64,000 nt of DNA, from assembly GCA_018907035.1 (NCBI GenBank), contig JACCIC010000052.1, positions 744,001 through 808,000 of the forward strand, in the 5' to 3' direction. The notes below the pieces were generated by a model. It had not been told where the DNA came from and made no database searches. It saw only the letters and a program-made list of their open reading frames with translations. The DNA is from Sycobia sp. Sy_11 (lineage: Eukaryota > Arthropoda > Insecta > Hymenoptera > Epichrysomallidae). Within the stretch, counting starts at the first letter, position 1. Each line of letters starts with the position of its first letter. The translations under genes and the position numbers were made by a program. Positions 21,183-32,340 of this stretch are shown here, one piece after another.

Positions 21183-22500
21183 ATGTTTTTCTTCATACAC
21201 ATACTGCCGATCATCAGGCAGAACCTGATCAATATATACAACTCGTGCTTGAGACTCTTGGTCTTCCCCAACGAGTGGAAGGTTCGCGAAGTGGTTACAA
21301 TTAGAAAAGAGGAAGATAAAGAGCCTGAGGACCCTGCATCCTACAGGCCTATTTATGTACTGCCAATACTAGGCAAAGCCCTCGAAGCTCGAATACTGAG
21401 CAAAATAAGATCATAGAAACACAATAAACACAATATCTCCAAGATAATTCGGCTTTATGAGAGAGCGATCCACAGAGGACGCCACAGTTCAGTTGCGTAC
21501 GTCTGTAAGTAAATCGAATAGAAAATATGTTATAGCAATTTTCCTGAAAATAAAGGGCGCCTTCGATAAGGTATGCTGGCCTGCTATACTGACAGCATTG
21601 AAAAGCAAAGCGTGCCCCAGCGGTCTCTATAAGTTGATTAGAGATTACCTGACCTGGCCGTCGAGCCCTCATATGAGATAACTTTGAGGAAGTATAAGTT
21701 AAGGTCAATAAGGGATACCCGCAGGGATCCGTGCCTAGCCCAACTCTGTGGAACCTCGTCCTTGATCCTCTTCTTTGGCAGCTCTCAAGACTAGGGTATG
21801 AGGTCATCACTTACGTCGACGACATCGCACTTCTGGTGGAGGGAGACTCGTGTAGAGAAATCGAAAGTATAGGCCAGAATTATATTGAAGAAGTGGAAAC
21901 ATGGTGTCGCCTCAATAAAATGAAGCTGGCCTCTTAAAAGTATGGAATGTTGTTACTGAGAGGTCACCTTCACCCGAAAATCCCCCTTCTTATAAATATG
22001 AGTGATATAAGAGTGAAGACATTAGAAAATCTGCAATACCTTGGAATCCACTTCAGTAAACATCTTAAAATCGGCTGCCATTTGAAAACAGTACAATCCA
22101 AGTATGTGGATTTGTTTAACAGAATCGAACATCTGGCAATATGGAAATGGGGCCTCCAATTTAAGGCGCTTAGTACTATCTACACGGGAATGTTCACATC
22201 TATTGGTGTACGCAACGGCAGGGTGACACGATTTGATGTGTGTTTAACAGCAAAAAAAGTTGTCTAGTACTCAAAGACATGCGCTCATTATAGTCATCGA
22301 TGTGTATAGAACGACCTCAACTGATGCCGTAGTAGTGATATGGGGCAAACTCCCCATCGTGCTGGAATACAGACGTACAGGCATCGTCGTGCCGTGCGAG
22401 AGATATCGGAAAAATAACTTGATCACTGGAAAATAAACTGGAATAACTCGAGAAAAGGTAGACTGACACATTGTTAGCTACCTAGTGTCAAAGATAGGTT
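21183..22500 (+). pseudogene. R1-like reverse transcriptase remnant
   Basis: Frame pieces in order: LRLLVFPNEWKVREVVTIRK and YRPIYVLPILGKALEARI (21260-21405), AFDKVCWPAIL (~21565), QGSVPSPTLWNLVLDPLLW, TYVDDIALLVEG (catalytic YVDD, ~21810-21845), then ENLQYLGIHF (~22028). Near 22275-22370 the residues VYRTTSTDAVVVIWGKLPI match the conserved C-terminal region of R1-type ORF2. ORF1 and endonuclease are absent, and multiple frameshifts and stops are present. It is the second R1-like copy in the window and only ~50% alike by eye to the first. Confidence 0.7.
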
Positions 22501-22547
22501 TAGGTCAGATTGGATCAGGCGAGGAAATAATAATAAAATACGAGAAA

Positions 22548-22720
22548 ATTAGTATCAGGTTCCAAAGCAGATAAAACTTCTATTGAGACAAGAGCTTTAT
22601 TGAGCCAGAACAACTACGCAGTGTTTAAAGCGCTCGTTAAGGAACTGCTCCAGACCAGGGAGTCAGTCAAATTACTAGAAAATGCGCTGGTTACAGAGGC
22701 AATAAAAGAACCTGAATAGG
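22548..22720 (+). other. Short open stretch of unknown origin
   Basis: A 57-codon open stretch, charged and helical (NNYAVFKALVKELLQTRESV, LLENALVTEAIKE), ends at a TAG near 22718. I do not recognise it. It may be the end of the R1-like remnant or a piece of Gag of the next element. Confidence 0.25.
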
Positions 22721-22768
22721 TAAGTAGAGTACAACTGATAGTCAGGAATTTTATGGAAATCAATCAAA

Positions 22769-22818
<50 letters not shown>
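22769..22818. repeat. (TA)n microsatellite at the 5' edge of element B
   Basis: A TA run that joins, within ~25 bp, the middle of a gypsy RT domain. The upstream part of element B (LTR, gag, protease) has been lost at this repeat. Confidence 0.9.
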
Positions 22819-22837
22819 ATTATATATATAAATACCA

Positions 22838-24010
22838 TCTCAGTAGTGATGGTACGTAAAAATAATGGAAAGTATCGGTTTTGTATAGACTTCAGGAAAG
22901 TCAACGCAGTCACAAAACCAGATGCTTATCCATTACGTAATATGGATCAGATACTTAGGAAACTGCAGTCACCGAGGTATATCGCAACGCTGTATTTAAG
23001 CAGTGCGTACCATCAGATGTCGCTTCAGGCGGAATTTCTGCTGATTACCGCTTTTACAGTGACTGGCATGGGATTATTTCAATTCCGAAGAATGCCTTTT
23101 GGCCTCTCAAGTGCGGGAGTGTCATTTCAACGACTAATCGATCGTGTAATTGGACCAGAGCTTGAGCCGAATGCTTTCTTTTATCTAGATGATAATATTA
23201 TCGTCACAGAAACATTCACGCAACACCTGGAATGGATCTAGCGTGTGCTCAAGCGAGTCCAAGAGGCCGGACTTACGATTAACAGAGAGAAGAGTGTTTT
23301 TGAACATACGGAGTTTAAGTACCTCAGTGTACTAGTTAATCGGAAAGGATTCCGTCCAGATCCCGAGAAGATCGAACCGGTGATTCGATACCCGGAACCG
23401 CGAAACCTCAAGCAATTGAGACGGATCCTCGGCATGGCGTCGTGGTATAGAAAGTTTTTAAAGAATTTTGCCACGATAGCCGAACCACTCACGCGTCTGA
23501 CACGAAAGATATGAGTGGACTGGGGAGCAACAAGCGGCTTTTGATCGGATCAAATCGATGATCGCTACAGCCCCTGTCTTCCACCGACCAGTGTTCGAAA
23601 CGCAATTTATCATCCAGACGGATGCGAGTGACACTAAAAAAGGTGCAGTCTTATTGCAAGAGATTGATGGACAGGAACGAGTGCTGGAGTTTGCGAGTAG
23701 GGCATTATCTCAGGCCGAGAAAAATTATTCAGTCACGGAGAGAGAATACCTAGCAGTCGTATGGGCAATGGATAAATTCCGTGCATATATCGAAGGATAT
23801 CATTTTCGGATCGTAACGGACCATTCCAGTTTACGGTGGATCCGTACGATGCCGAAACCCACAGGATACCTCGTTCGATGGGCCCTGAAATTGCAGGAGT
23901 ATGATTTCGAGGTAGAGCATCGAAAAAACGCGCTTAACTATGTGCCAGACGCATTATCTAGGATGGACGAAATAAGCAAATGCAGGTATGTTTCCGTAAC
24001 TTGAGCCGAA
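22838..24010 (+). pseudogene. Reverse transcriptase and RNase H of element B
   Basis: RT: VRKNNGKYRFCIDFRKVN, ATLYLSSAYHQM (the first catalytic Asp of TLDL is Tyr), MPFGLSSAGVSFQR and FYLDDNIIV with YLDD intact. TAG at 23239-23241 is followed in frame by VFEHTEFKYL and LRRILGMASWYRKFLKNF. A frameshift near 23515 leads to RNase H: FIIQTDASDTKKGAVLLQ, LSQAEKNYSVTEREYLAVVW, IVTDHSSLRWI and YVPDALSRM. The RNase H DEDD-type residues look intact; RT is dead through D to Y and the stop. Confidence 0.85.
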
Positions 24011-25282
24011 GTAACCCAAGACCAATGATATCTGAACTGGTTCGATAAAGTTCAGAAGAGTCCCAACGACTATCCAAAATGGAAAACAGGCGGAGCACAA
24101 CTCTATTGTTACCACCCCAACGAAGTTTTAGAGGCAATCATTGGCGACGCAGAAGCCTGGAAAATCGATGTACTAAATGAAAAACGTAGCGAGGTATTAA
24201 GAGAGTGTCATAACCTCGCTACAGCAAGCCATCCTGGACGCGAGAAGACATACGCTGGAGTAACCAAATATTACTACTAGCCCAGCTGCTATAAGACGGT
24301 TGAAGAATATGTTAAGTACTGTCTTATATGTCAGCAGTGTAAGGTAGACCAAAGATTACTCACTGGTCTAATGGACCCGAGACTTTTGGAAAGACCTTGG
24401 AAAATGGTCGCAGGGGACATAATGGGACCGTTGACTCGTAGCAAAGCCGGTTACGAGTACGTCCCAGTCCTACAGGATCTTTTCACTCGTTGGGTAGAGT
24501 GTATACCACTTCGTAAGGCCAACGGAGTGACGATCCTGAAACCCTTGAAGGAGCGAATTATCATGAAATTCGGAGCTCCAGAGGTTTTCCTGTCGGATAA
24601 TGGCACGGAGTTTAAAAATAAAACAATAGATGAATATCTCGAAGCCGCTCGAATTCATCATTCGTATACTCCGCCATATCATCCACAAGCAAATCGAGTG
24701 GAAAGGGTTAATAGAATCTTAAAAACTCAAATTACGGCGTTTGTGGGTGAAAATCACAATTCGTGGGATGAGAAGTTGATAGAGCTAAACTTCTCACTCA
24801 AAAGTACGCCTCATTCTTCCACTGGGTATACTGCAGCCATGCTGAACTTTGGACAGGAGTTGACTCCACCCGGAACTCTTCGCCGTTAGCATGATCCTGC
24901 CACGGTTGAAAATATTGAAGATGAAAGCGGGCAATCTTGGTTAGCTAAACTGAGACGACTAGAAGAGCTCCAAGAGTTAGCAAAGATACGGTCGCGAAAG
25001 CAAGATGAACGTCAAGCGACATATTATAATGTTCGTCGTCGTCCTTCATCATACCAAGTAGGAGATAAGGTATGGAAAAGGAACCGTATCTTGTCTTCCG
25101 CTGCCCAAGGCGTATCGGCCAAGTTAGCGCCAAAGTATGTGGATCCGTATGTAATCACGGAGATCAAGGGCCCTAACACATATATGTTAGTCAATGATAA
25201 AGGTCGGATAGAAAATTTGTTTCATTCCGAACACCTGAAGCCTTTCGTTGATCATGAGCAAATCATACCTCAGACAAAGTAA
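24011..25282 (+). pseudogene. Integrase of element B
   Basis: In the RNase H frame: the HHCC domain ECHNLATASHPG...YCLICQQCK, then catalytic VAGDIMGPL, FLSDNGTEF and YHPQANRVERVN (D, D, E all present), HSSTGYTAAMLNFGQEL, and the C-terminal KLAPKYVDPYVI, a GPY/F-like module, up to LFHSEHLKPF. In-frame stops at ~24002, ~24026, ~24279 (within YY.PSC, where Trp is usual) and 24887. It inserts cDNA into the host genome. Without the stops the domain would look complete. Confidence 0.85.
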
Positions 25283-25680
25283 CTTCAGGAGAACCTTTAC
25301 CTGCGACTAGCCAAAGATTTCAACCACCGAAGGAAATATGAAGAAGACAGTCATTAGATAGTCATCGAACCTCGTCATTTCCATCGGAAGATCGAATTCC
25401 AGCTAGCGATAGGACCTTGTCAACGGACGAGGAGCATCCGGGACTAGCGTGGTCTGATAGGTCGCCAGCGATCGAAGCGTACGACAGAGGGAATCACGTC
25501 GATTGCAGCGTTGCGAATACGAATAAGCGTAAACGTGGTCGCCCTCGGAAAGCCTTCAAAGCTATCCAACATACTTCTACCGAAGATCTCGACCACCGAG
25601 GGACGGTAGGAGTTAGACGGCCGTGTGGGAGGCCTAAAAAGGCATTATTATTAAAAACTGTTTTTTTTATCTTTATGTTG
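25283..25680 (+). pseudogene. AT-hook-bearing C-terminal tail of element B Pol
   Basis: The frame 25417-25680, open upstream to ~25340 apart from one stop, encodes a polar tail with two AT-hook-like cores, KRKRGRPRKAF (~25528-25560) and RRPCGRPKKALL (~25616-25652). The GRP tripeptide flanked by basic residues is the minor-groove-binding core of AT-hooks. It follows the integrase frame by a one-base shift, so I infer it was once fused. Chromatin targeting of integration is a reasonable but untested role. Confidence 0.5.
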
Positions 25681-25683
25681 CAG
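25656..25683 (+). promoter_or_regulatory. Putative splice acceptor before the element B accessory ORF
   Basis: CTGTTTTTTTTATC followed by TTTATGTTGCAG/G is a good polypyrimidine tract plus AG. The next ATG (25685) opens the accessory ORF, as expected for a spliced subgenomic mRNA. No matching donor was identified. Confidence 0.35.
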
Positions 25684-25684
25684 G

Positions 25685-26500
25685 ATGATTGGCCTACTGG
25701 AAAATTGTTTCTTCGATATAGAAAGCCAAATAATGATAGTCGACTTGAATCAAGAGGTCGATTTGCCGGAAGCGTTCGATATATCGAACGTCTGTGGCAA
25801 CCAGGCTGGATCGGCCGTCGACGTAGAACGAATTCCAGTCACACCTCCGGCTGCGGCGGAATCCCCACCGGCTGCTCTACCGGTAGGAGATATTTCCCTT
25901 CGAGACGAAGAAGAAGTTGCCGCAGCAACGGAGGAGGGATCCAGTTACGCGGCTACCATGGTGGAGAAGTTTCAAGGTTAAATACTATCCACCAAGGAAT
26001 CCTTTACTAAGGCCATTGCCCCGGGAACGTCAGGTTTTCCAGGGCTGAGATTATTTACAAAGTATCCCAGGCGGCCCTGAAGCTACAGACAAGTACAGGT
26101 CTGTCATCCGCCAGAAGAGAGAAGAAGCGGCTGTCCTAGCACAATTCCGCGTTGATTATAACCAGCGAATCCACCGCGAGCAAGCGGAACAACTGGCAAT
26201 GGCTATTTGTTCTTATAAACAAGCCGAGGTCGCCGTACGAAAGACTAACGAAGCTATTGGAGAAAAAGAACGAATGGCCCAGCTAATAAAAGAGGAGCTG
26301 GAAGCGAAGAAGCTTCGAGTACAACAGCTTCTACAAGCTAGTAGCTTGGAAGTACGGGTCGAGGTGAGCGACCAATTAAAAAAGGTCGAATGTCGACCAC
26401 GACCTGAACCCGTACAAAATCCAAAAGGCCAGCCCAGTGAGCCGGGACAGGGTAAGCCCCGGTATTGTTTTTTCTATGGATATTTGGTTGGTATTCGTCG
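25685..26500 (+). pseudogene. Accessory ORF of element B: acidic, Pro/Ala-rich, then coiled coil
   Basis: Frame 25685-25981 encodes an acidic and Pro/Ala-rich segment (VDLNQEVDLPEAFDIS, PVTPPAAAESPPAALPVG). A frame change near 25955 continues as FKVKYYPPRNPLLRPLPRER, passes a TGA at ~26046, then a long Glu/Lys/Arg/Gln-rich helix (IRQKREEAAVLAQFRVDYNQ, KERMAQLIKEELEAKKLRV) and a Pro-rich end (RPRPEPVQNP) near 26430. No signal peptide or membrane span, so not a typical env. Function unknown; a Gag-like or RNA-binding accessory protein is possible. Confidence 0.4.
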
Positions 26501-26529
26501 CTACAGGTCTTCCGCCGGCTGGCTTATCT

Positions 26530-27100
26530 ATGGTGTCGTTTTCACCGGCTCTGAATCATCAAAACCATTCCTCTGCGATTTGAAGTGATAGCATGCCATC
26601 TCCCAAAACACTATTAATCTCAGGGAACGTTTGTCTAGCGACTTCGGCGTGGTTTTTTCGGCCTCCCCTCTCCTTTGGCACGATATTCGCTCGATTGATC
26701 GGTTGTTTCTAGATCGTAATCGCAGGCCCACGTCTCATCTCGAGATATTATGCATTCTATCTTGCCCTGATGATCCGAAAACATCGTTTCACAGACCTCC
26801 ATGCGACACTATTTTTCTAAAAAATTGAGTTTTTTGGCACCAATCGAAATTTCACTTTTTTCAGGCCTAAAATGTCTCTCAAAATGGTGTTGACTGACCC
26901 ATTTGAAATTCCAACAATATCAAAAAGCGGTCTAGAACTCAATTAACGATTTTACAGAACCAATTATTTGATCTGTTGAAGTAGAGCCCACCAGTAGATG
27001 TTCTTGGTCGTTTTTAAAGTGATTTGTCTTCAATGCGTTCTCGAACTTCTTTGAACAATTTGTGCCAATCAAAAACACTTACTCTTGACGTTTATTTCTC
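26530..27100 (-). pseudogene. Mariner transposase remnant, N-terminal half
   Basis: Reading the minus strand from 27100 down: SVFDWHKLFKEVRERIEDKS, RPRTSTGG, then VGISNGSVNTILRDILGLKK and VPKNS, matching the paired helix-turn-helix DNA-binding region of mariner transposases. Near 26740-26640 comes SRDETWAYDYDLETTDQSS and GRPKKPRRS, which carries the first catalytic Asp. The C-terminal half with the D34D residues is missing. Multiple stops and frameshifts. It belongs to a different subfamily from the mariners at 38-47 kb. Confidence 0.65.
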
Positions 27101-27734
27101 ACTAATGGTCTTCTGCAATATTCTGAACATTTCTCGAAAAAAAATGTAATGCTACTTGTTTGTTGAATAATTTCAAACTTATAAAAGCCGAAGAGACAAC
27201 TTTTCTTTGTCCACAACACACACGCGTAACTATATGATAAATTAAGATAATTGCGTGAAATTTGGCACAGATGACTTTGACAATACTACCAACTTAAAAA
27301 TAAAAACATTTCTCCAAATCAATAAACCCGGAAAGGTTGAATTGAAAAGTCTTACTCATATTTGTACGGAGCAGTATGTGAAATCGTCTGATTTTTTACA
27401 GTAGTATATAAAATTATACAAAAAGTTTGAGAATATTTGATAGAATTACATTATTCTGTCAATTCTATATTCTATATTTTAACTTGGTGGCGGTCGGAAT
27501 TTTTTCGTTACATACATGCCTACTTTGGTGGGATACTTTCATATAACCATCCCCCAATTGTCGTTGAATATGTTCGCATCATGGCAACACCACTATAATG
27601 GTAGAAAAAATTTCATCGAAGTGGGCGCGTTCAGCTGCTTACTGAAACAAAATCAAAGGAACGATATCCCAGTAAGTCGCTAGTAAGTCAAAATACCGTA
27701 CCTGACCATTTATTACCACTGATTATGTCAATGG

Positions 27735-28578
27735 CGGAAAGCTGGCAGCAGAGATAATAAGGAGAGACTGCCGATGTCATATGTGAAAAGCTCGACAATT
27801 TTCGAGCGCCGGAAAGTGCGCCCTCAATAGACCCGACTGCTACACTAATGCGCCAACACGACGTCACAGCTACGTCAGTATAAATTAATGTGCGTATTTG
27901 CCTACGTCACAAGCTGTGACATAGACAATAAATATATATCGATATAGTTATATGCTTTTGTCCAATGTGATGTTGTTGTTTTCGTTTATATCATTACAGA
28001 TGCTAAGCCAAAACATATTTAATATGCGCATGAGTATCAGAAAGTAATTCAGATCCAAACTCCCATGCCAGCTTCTACAATATGCATTATCAATAAAAAA
28101 ATGTTTTAGATTTTTAAATAATTCTAAAGTATGGCGTAGATTTTAATGTTATCGTAGTGGATCAACGAATGTCTCTGATACCAGCTTATACTACATACTA
28201 AATATAATTCATAAATCACATACATTATTTCTAGTTTTCTTCACATTCAAACAGCATACTTTTCATTTAGATCTATTATAATTTACTCTGTATTGTTACT
28301 TATTGATATTTTAAACAATTCCTGTAATACCGATTTAACACAAAGATTGGTCTAAGGAGTAGCATTTTCGTATTCTGTTTGTTTATTTATAATATTACAG
28401 TGATTATGGACATAATCTCACTTATGATAAAATGATCTATTGAAGAAATTGTTAAAAAGAAATTATCTGAATTACTTATGTATATTATAGAGTGATTTCG
28501 ATAATTTATTTAATTTTGAAAATTATAGTATACAATTTTAAAGACCATATAATAAATCGTGTATAATCTTAAATATAT
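27735..28578. repeat. Left arm of a large inverted repeat
   Basis: It matches the reverse complement of 33913-34760 almost base for base, for example GACGTCACAGCTACGTCAGT and the segment around 28330-28560. The arms are ~850 bp, highly similar, and 5.3 kb apart. This could be a long-TIR DNA transposon or two inverted copies of one dispersed repeat. Confidence 0.85.
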
Positions 28579-28654
28579 ATATGATTTAATATATGTAATT
28601 GAATACAGAGTTGTTTCGAAAAAATGTTCAGATGTACGTAAAAATTGATAAAAA

Positions 28655-30190
28655 GTCTAGATAGATATATTACGTATAGATTTTGAGGCGCTTGATTATA
28701 AATATTATAGAAATTGATAACAAAAAGGTTTTTGAATAAATTGCATAAAAAATTATAGATGAGATCAATATAGAAAAATTATTTTCCATACAATTTATCT
28801 CTATAAGAAAAAAATGAAACCGGATACAAAACGGTCGATTAAAAAAGAAATTGCAGAAAAAAATTGGTGATAAAAAATTTGTGAGATAAAAAAATTGATA
28901 AAAATCAAACCAGTTTAAAGAACATAATATAAAGCCAGAAAAAATTAGTTCAAAAATATAAAAAAATAAGTTGAAATAAAATTATTTCAAAACAAGGTAA
29001 AAAAGAAAAGTACGAAATATCGATAGACTATTACTGTGGCGCTAAAAGGAGGAAAATAATTTTTCGAAAAATAATATACCATTGATATTATCACACTCAA
29101 ATGGTCTTAGTAACAATATCCAAGACATCTCACCTGAAAAATCAATTTGATCTTTCAGAGTCAGTGCCAAACATCCCAATTTAACTATATCAATGAACTT
29201 CTTTTCACGCGTTGATGACTTTTTGATTTATAGAGTTGATTAAAAAGCGCTTAGTCGGATAATATGGTCGAAAATGTTCGAACAGTATTTGTAATAAGAC
29301 TGTACCCTCGTGTCAAATGTAATGTCCGGCGTTACTTGCAGATCCAAAGAAATCTCCGAACGTTGTTGCTAAACATCGTAGCTTCTAAAATAATTAACGG
29401 AATCAGCTGCACATAAAAAATTTTATTTTTAAAAGATTTATCAATCAAACAATTTTATATAAAACATAAGTTTGATTCTATTAATTAATGCCATTTATTA
29501 CCTATTATTTTAACTAATAATAATACATTGGTAGATTTTTAATCAGTAAATTAAAAATATTTATATATGTAAACCTTATCCTGGAAAAACAAAAGCAAAT
29601 GTTCGTATATAAGAACAATATTCATATATAATCATAAATATTTTTCGGAAATATCCCGAAATACCTTGATAAAAAATAAATTATATAACGAAATGACAGC
29701 TGACCACAATGGACTATTAAAACAAATGGCTAAGTACATTATATATGTATCTTCACAAATAACAGCATGTATACGAGTTTTTAGACTCTTAGTTTAGTCA
29801 GAGATAATAAGCAGTTTATTATACGGCAGTAGTCTATCGATATTTCGTACTTTTTTTACATTTTTGAAAACTAATGTTATTTCAATCTATTTTTAGAACT
29901 CGGTTTAATTTAAACAATTTTTTAAAATTGGTTAACTAATTTTTTTCTGGAATTTTTTCTTTTTTTTTTTTTATCTACAATTATTTCTACAATTTCTTTT
30001 TCAATCGATTTTTTTCTATTCAGTTTTATTTTTTTCTTTTAGAGAAGAATTTCATGGAAAATAAGTATTATATTTTGATCTAATCTATAATTTTTTATTC
30101 AATTTATTCTAAAACCTTTTTTGTGATCAAATTCTTTAATATTTGTAATCAAGAGAATCAAAATCTATACGTAATCTATCTATCTAGAAT
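28655..30190. repeat. Foldback-type palindromic element
   Basis: Arms 28655-29045 and 29815-30190 are inverted copies, e.g. AGTACGAAATATCGATAGAC near 29010 and its complement near 29838, and ATTACGTATAGATTTTGA near 28668 with its complement near 30160. The ~770 bp centre has no open frame. The structure fits a non-autonomous foldback transposon. It sits just inside the left arm of the larger inverted repeat. Confidence 0.75.
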
Positions 30191-30999
30191 TTTGCGACGG
30201 CCAAAAACATGGCCGCGCAAATTCGTTCGAACAAAAATGAATTTATACTTACATAAATATACCGCGCACGCATATTAAATTAAATTCTCGAGATAGTATT
30301 ACATCTAATTTAGTGGATGTACTCTACATACATATAGGAAATTAGATGTATAAACACCACGAGAAATAATATATTAAACATCACTAGAAATAATATATTA
30401 AATATAATTTCTACAAATGTAAAATTAAAACTTATGTATACGGGATAAATATTCCGAAAATCAGGCAAAGATCGCGACGACTACTGAAGAAGGTAGTCGT
30501 CGCAACTGTCGAAACCCGAACAAGTAGAGAGAGAACGCAATATCTAGTCTCTCTCTCTCTACTACTAAGCTTCAGAATAGAGTATACCATAGAGGGGATA
30601 CACTGCGCACGGCAAGAGAGAGCGCGTTCAATGTATTAGACCGGCGGCCGCTATCCCCTCTAATACGCGCCGCACACACACTGCTATACGCGCTCACCGA
30701 ACAGCGTGAGCCGCAACGAATATTGCGAACGCGCGAATTCCAATGTATACAACAGGTGTCCAAAAACGAACGCACCCGCTGTATTTAATTAAATTAATTA
30801 ATTCAAAATACTTCATGTACGCACAATATAGAAATATGTATGTATATGTGTATAAACTTGTATACATGTATGCTATTACTGTGCGCATCACACCGGCTGC
30901 AAATAATAACAAAATGTAAAGCAATAATTGTTATAATTATTATTGATTGTTATTAATATTATTATAATTATTATTATTATTAATATAATTATTATAATT
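30191..30999. other. Unassigned region with stacked hairpins
   Basis: No coding support; the minus frames here are short and motif-free. GCGACGACTAC at 30475-30485 pairs perfectly with GTAGTCGTCGC at 30492-30502. AGAGAGAGA near 30527 can pair with the CT tract at ~30549-30561, and AGAGGGGATA near 30592 with TATCCCCTCT near 30652. A purine/pyrimidine-rich GC island occupies 30440-30780. Confidence 0.4.
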
Positions 31000-31791
31000 C
31001 GGCGCCTCGTCCGAAATTAAACGAGCGGCGACGGAATTATCCGATTATTTTGTTATAAAAGGGCCTGCAAAAGGCAAAATCGGGAGTTCGCCCGGCAAAC
31101 CGACTGCCCCGATGTCGACTCACACGAACTCCTCCCGGAGTTAAAACTTATCCAGAGCTCGAAATTATCCTTACTTTAAATCCTGCCCGAAATTATTAGC
31201 TTGATCTCTGTTGCGAGGTGCTCCTCAAAAGACAGACGGCTAATAATTTTACCTTTCCTTAAATAAACGTGATCCTGGTTGCGAGGCGTTCCTCAAAAGA
31301 CCAGCCGTTTACTTATTCCGACTAGTAATCTTCCCCTTAACTCTTGATGATGGTTGCGAGGCACTCCTCAAAAGACTAGCTGAGTTAAGCTTACCTTCTT
31401 CTATCCTATTTTAAAATCTACCTGTCACGTCTCGTAAATTCCCCGCATGGAAAATAGTACCGGGTATCCGTGCGGTAAATAACGCGGGATATTATACACA
31501 TAGCGAAAAATAACGCAAAATTAGTTTAAGTATCATATAGATCCAGTTTATATATTATCTTTTATTAATTATACTATTTTATAAATTATCTGTTTCAGAA
31601 CACCTTGTTAATGAAAAAGGGGTTGTGTGAATAAACGCTTCTTTATTTTTTTGTTATCTAAAAATATACTGTGTTCTTATATAATTATTTTTCCTGATCC
31701 GCCGCCCAATCCTGAAAAAACTTCCTCCCCTCTCAAACTACCCTGGGAAAATACCGCGTAGGCTATCGCGAGGGGGGATAGGAACGTTACA
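31000..31791 (+). repeat. Solo LTR of element A family
   Basis: It is homologous to both LTRs of element A but more diverged. It starts CGGCGCCTCGTCCG (shared with copy 1) and ends GGAACGTTACA. TATAAAA at 31054-31060, hairpins at 31190-31389, CAG acceptor-like site ending at 31598, AATAAA at 31630-31635. No internal region or second LTR is present, so it is a solo LTR. It is nested inside the 27.7-34.8 kb inverted repeat. Confidence 0.85.
31190..31389 (+). other. Three-hairpin RNA-structure array in solo LTR
   Basis: Hairpin 1 31190-31249 (AAATTATTAGC/GCTAATAATTT, 11 perfect pairs), hairpin 2 31261-31314 (AAATAAACG/CGTTTACTT), hairpin 3 31336-31389 (CTTAACTC/GAGTTAAG). Relative to copies 1 and 2, both sides of the outer stems have changed together, preserving pairing. 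All three inner stems GAGG/CCTC are kept. Confidence 0.85.
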
Positions 31792-31848
31792 ATTTTTATC
31801 AGTCTTTTTATATAAATTTGACAAGTTTTTTAAAACAGCTCTGTATTC

Positions 31849-31904
<56 letters not shown>
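31849..31904. repeat. (TA)n microsatellite
   Basis: About 27 TA units. Confidence 0.95.
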
Positions 31905-31908
<4 letters not shown>

Positions 31909-32340
31909 TAACGAGCATCCCCTGTCTCGGCTTCGCCCGAGATAATAATTTAACCGATTTCATAAACAATTCAATAATATCTAAGTAAAAAGCACTCTTA
32001 TATATATTAATCTATATTTCTATAAATCATTGACCGTAATTTACCTATCGTCGCTTCTGTATAAAAAGCTGCTTCAATGTAGCGTCCACTTCAAAAAGTT
32101 AATATTTTGCCGACCATTTTATACAATATATATATATGCATATTAAATACAGCTTGGATGAAGAAAATTATACTTTCGCGTTCAAGCGGTAAAACAAGAT
32201 GTCTCTCGAGTCTCTCGAGACAACATTTTCGGAGAGTATCATGTTCGAACTATAGGAAATTTCTCGGGACGCCTGCTATATAAAGTTTTGTGTTGGGGAG
32301 GTAGTATACAATGTCCAGGTATCCCGGGACGACTCTTACT
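31905..32340. other. Unassigned; short perfect hairpin at 31925-31942
   Basis: TCTCGG-CTTCGC-CCGAGA forms a 6 bp stem with a stable-looking loop directly after the TA tract. This arrangement recalls ends of insect LINE or SINE repeats, but no paired part was found. No coding signal. Confidence 0.35.

Larger units (their letters stand above)
22838..26500 (+). mobile_element. Gypsy-type LTR retrotransposon B, 5' truncated
   Basis: It starts inside RT and runs through RNase H, integrase, an AT-hook-bearing tail and a downstream ORF. No LTR was recognised at either end. Coding is less damaged than in element A: from 23558 to 25282 a single frame has only about four stops. The pol family is gypsy-like but clearly different from element A. 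Confidence 0.75.
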
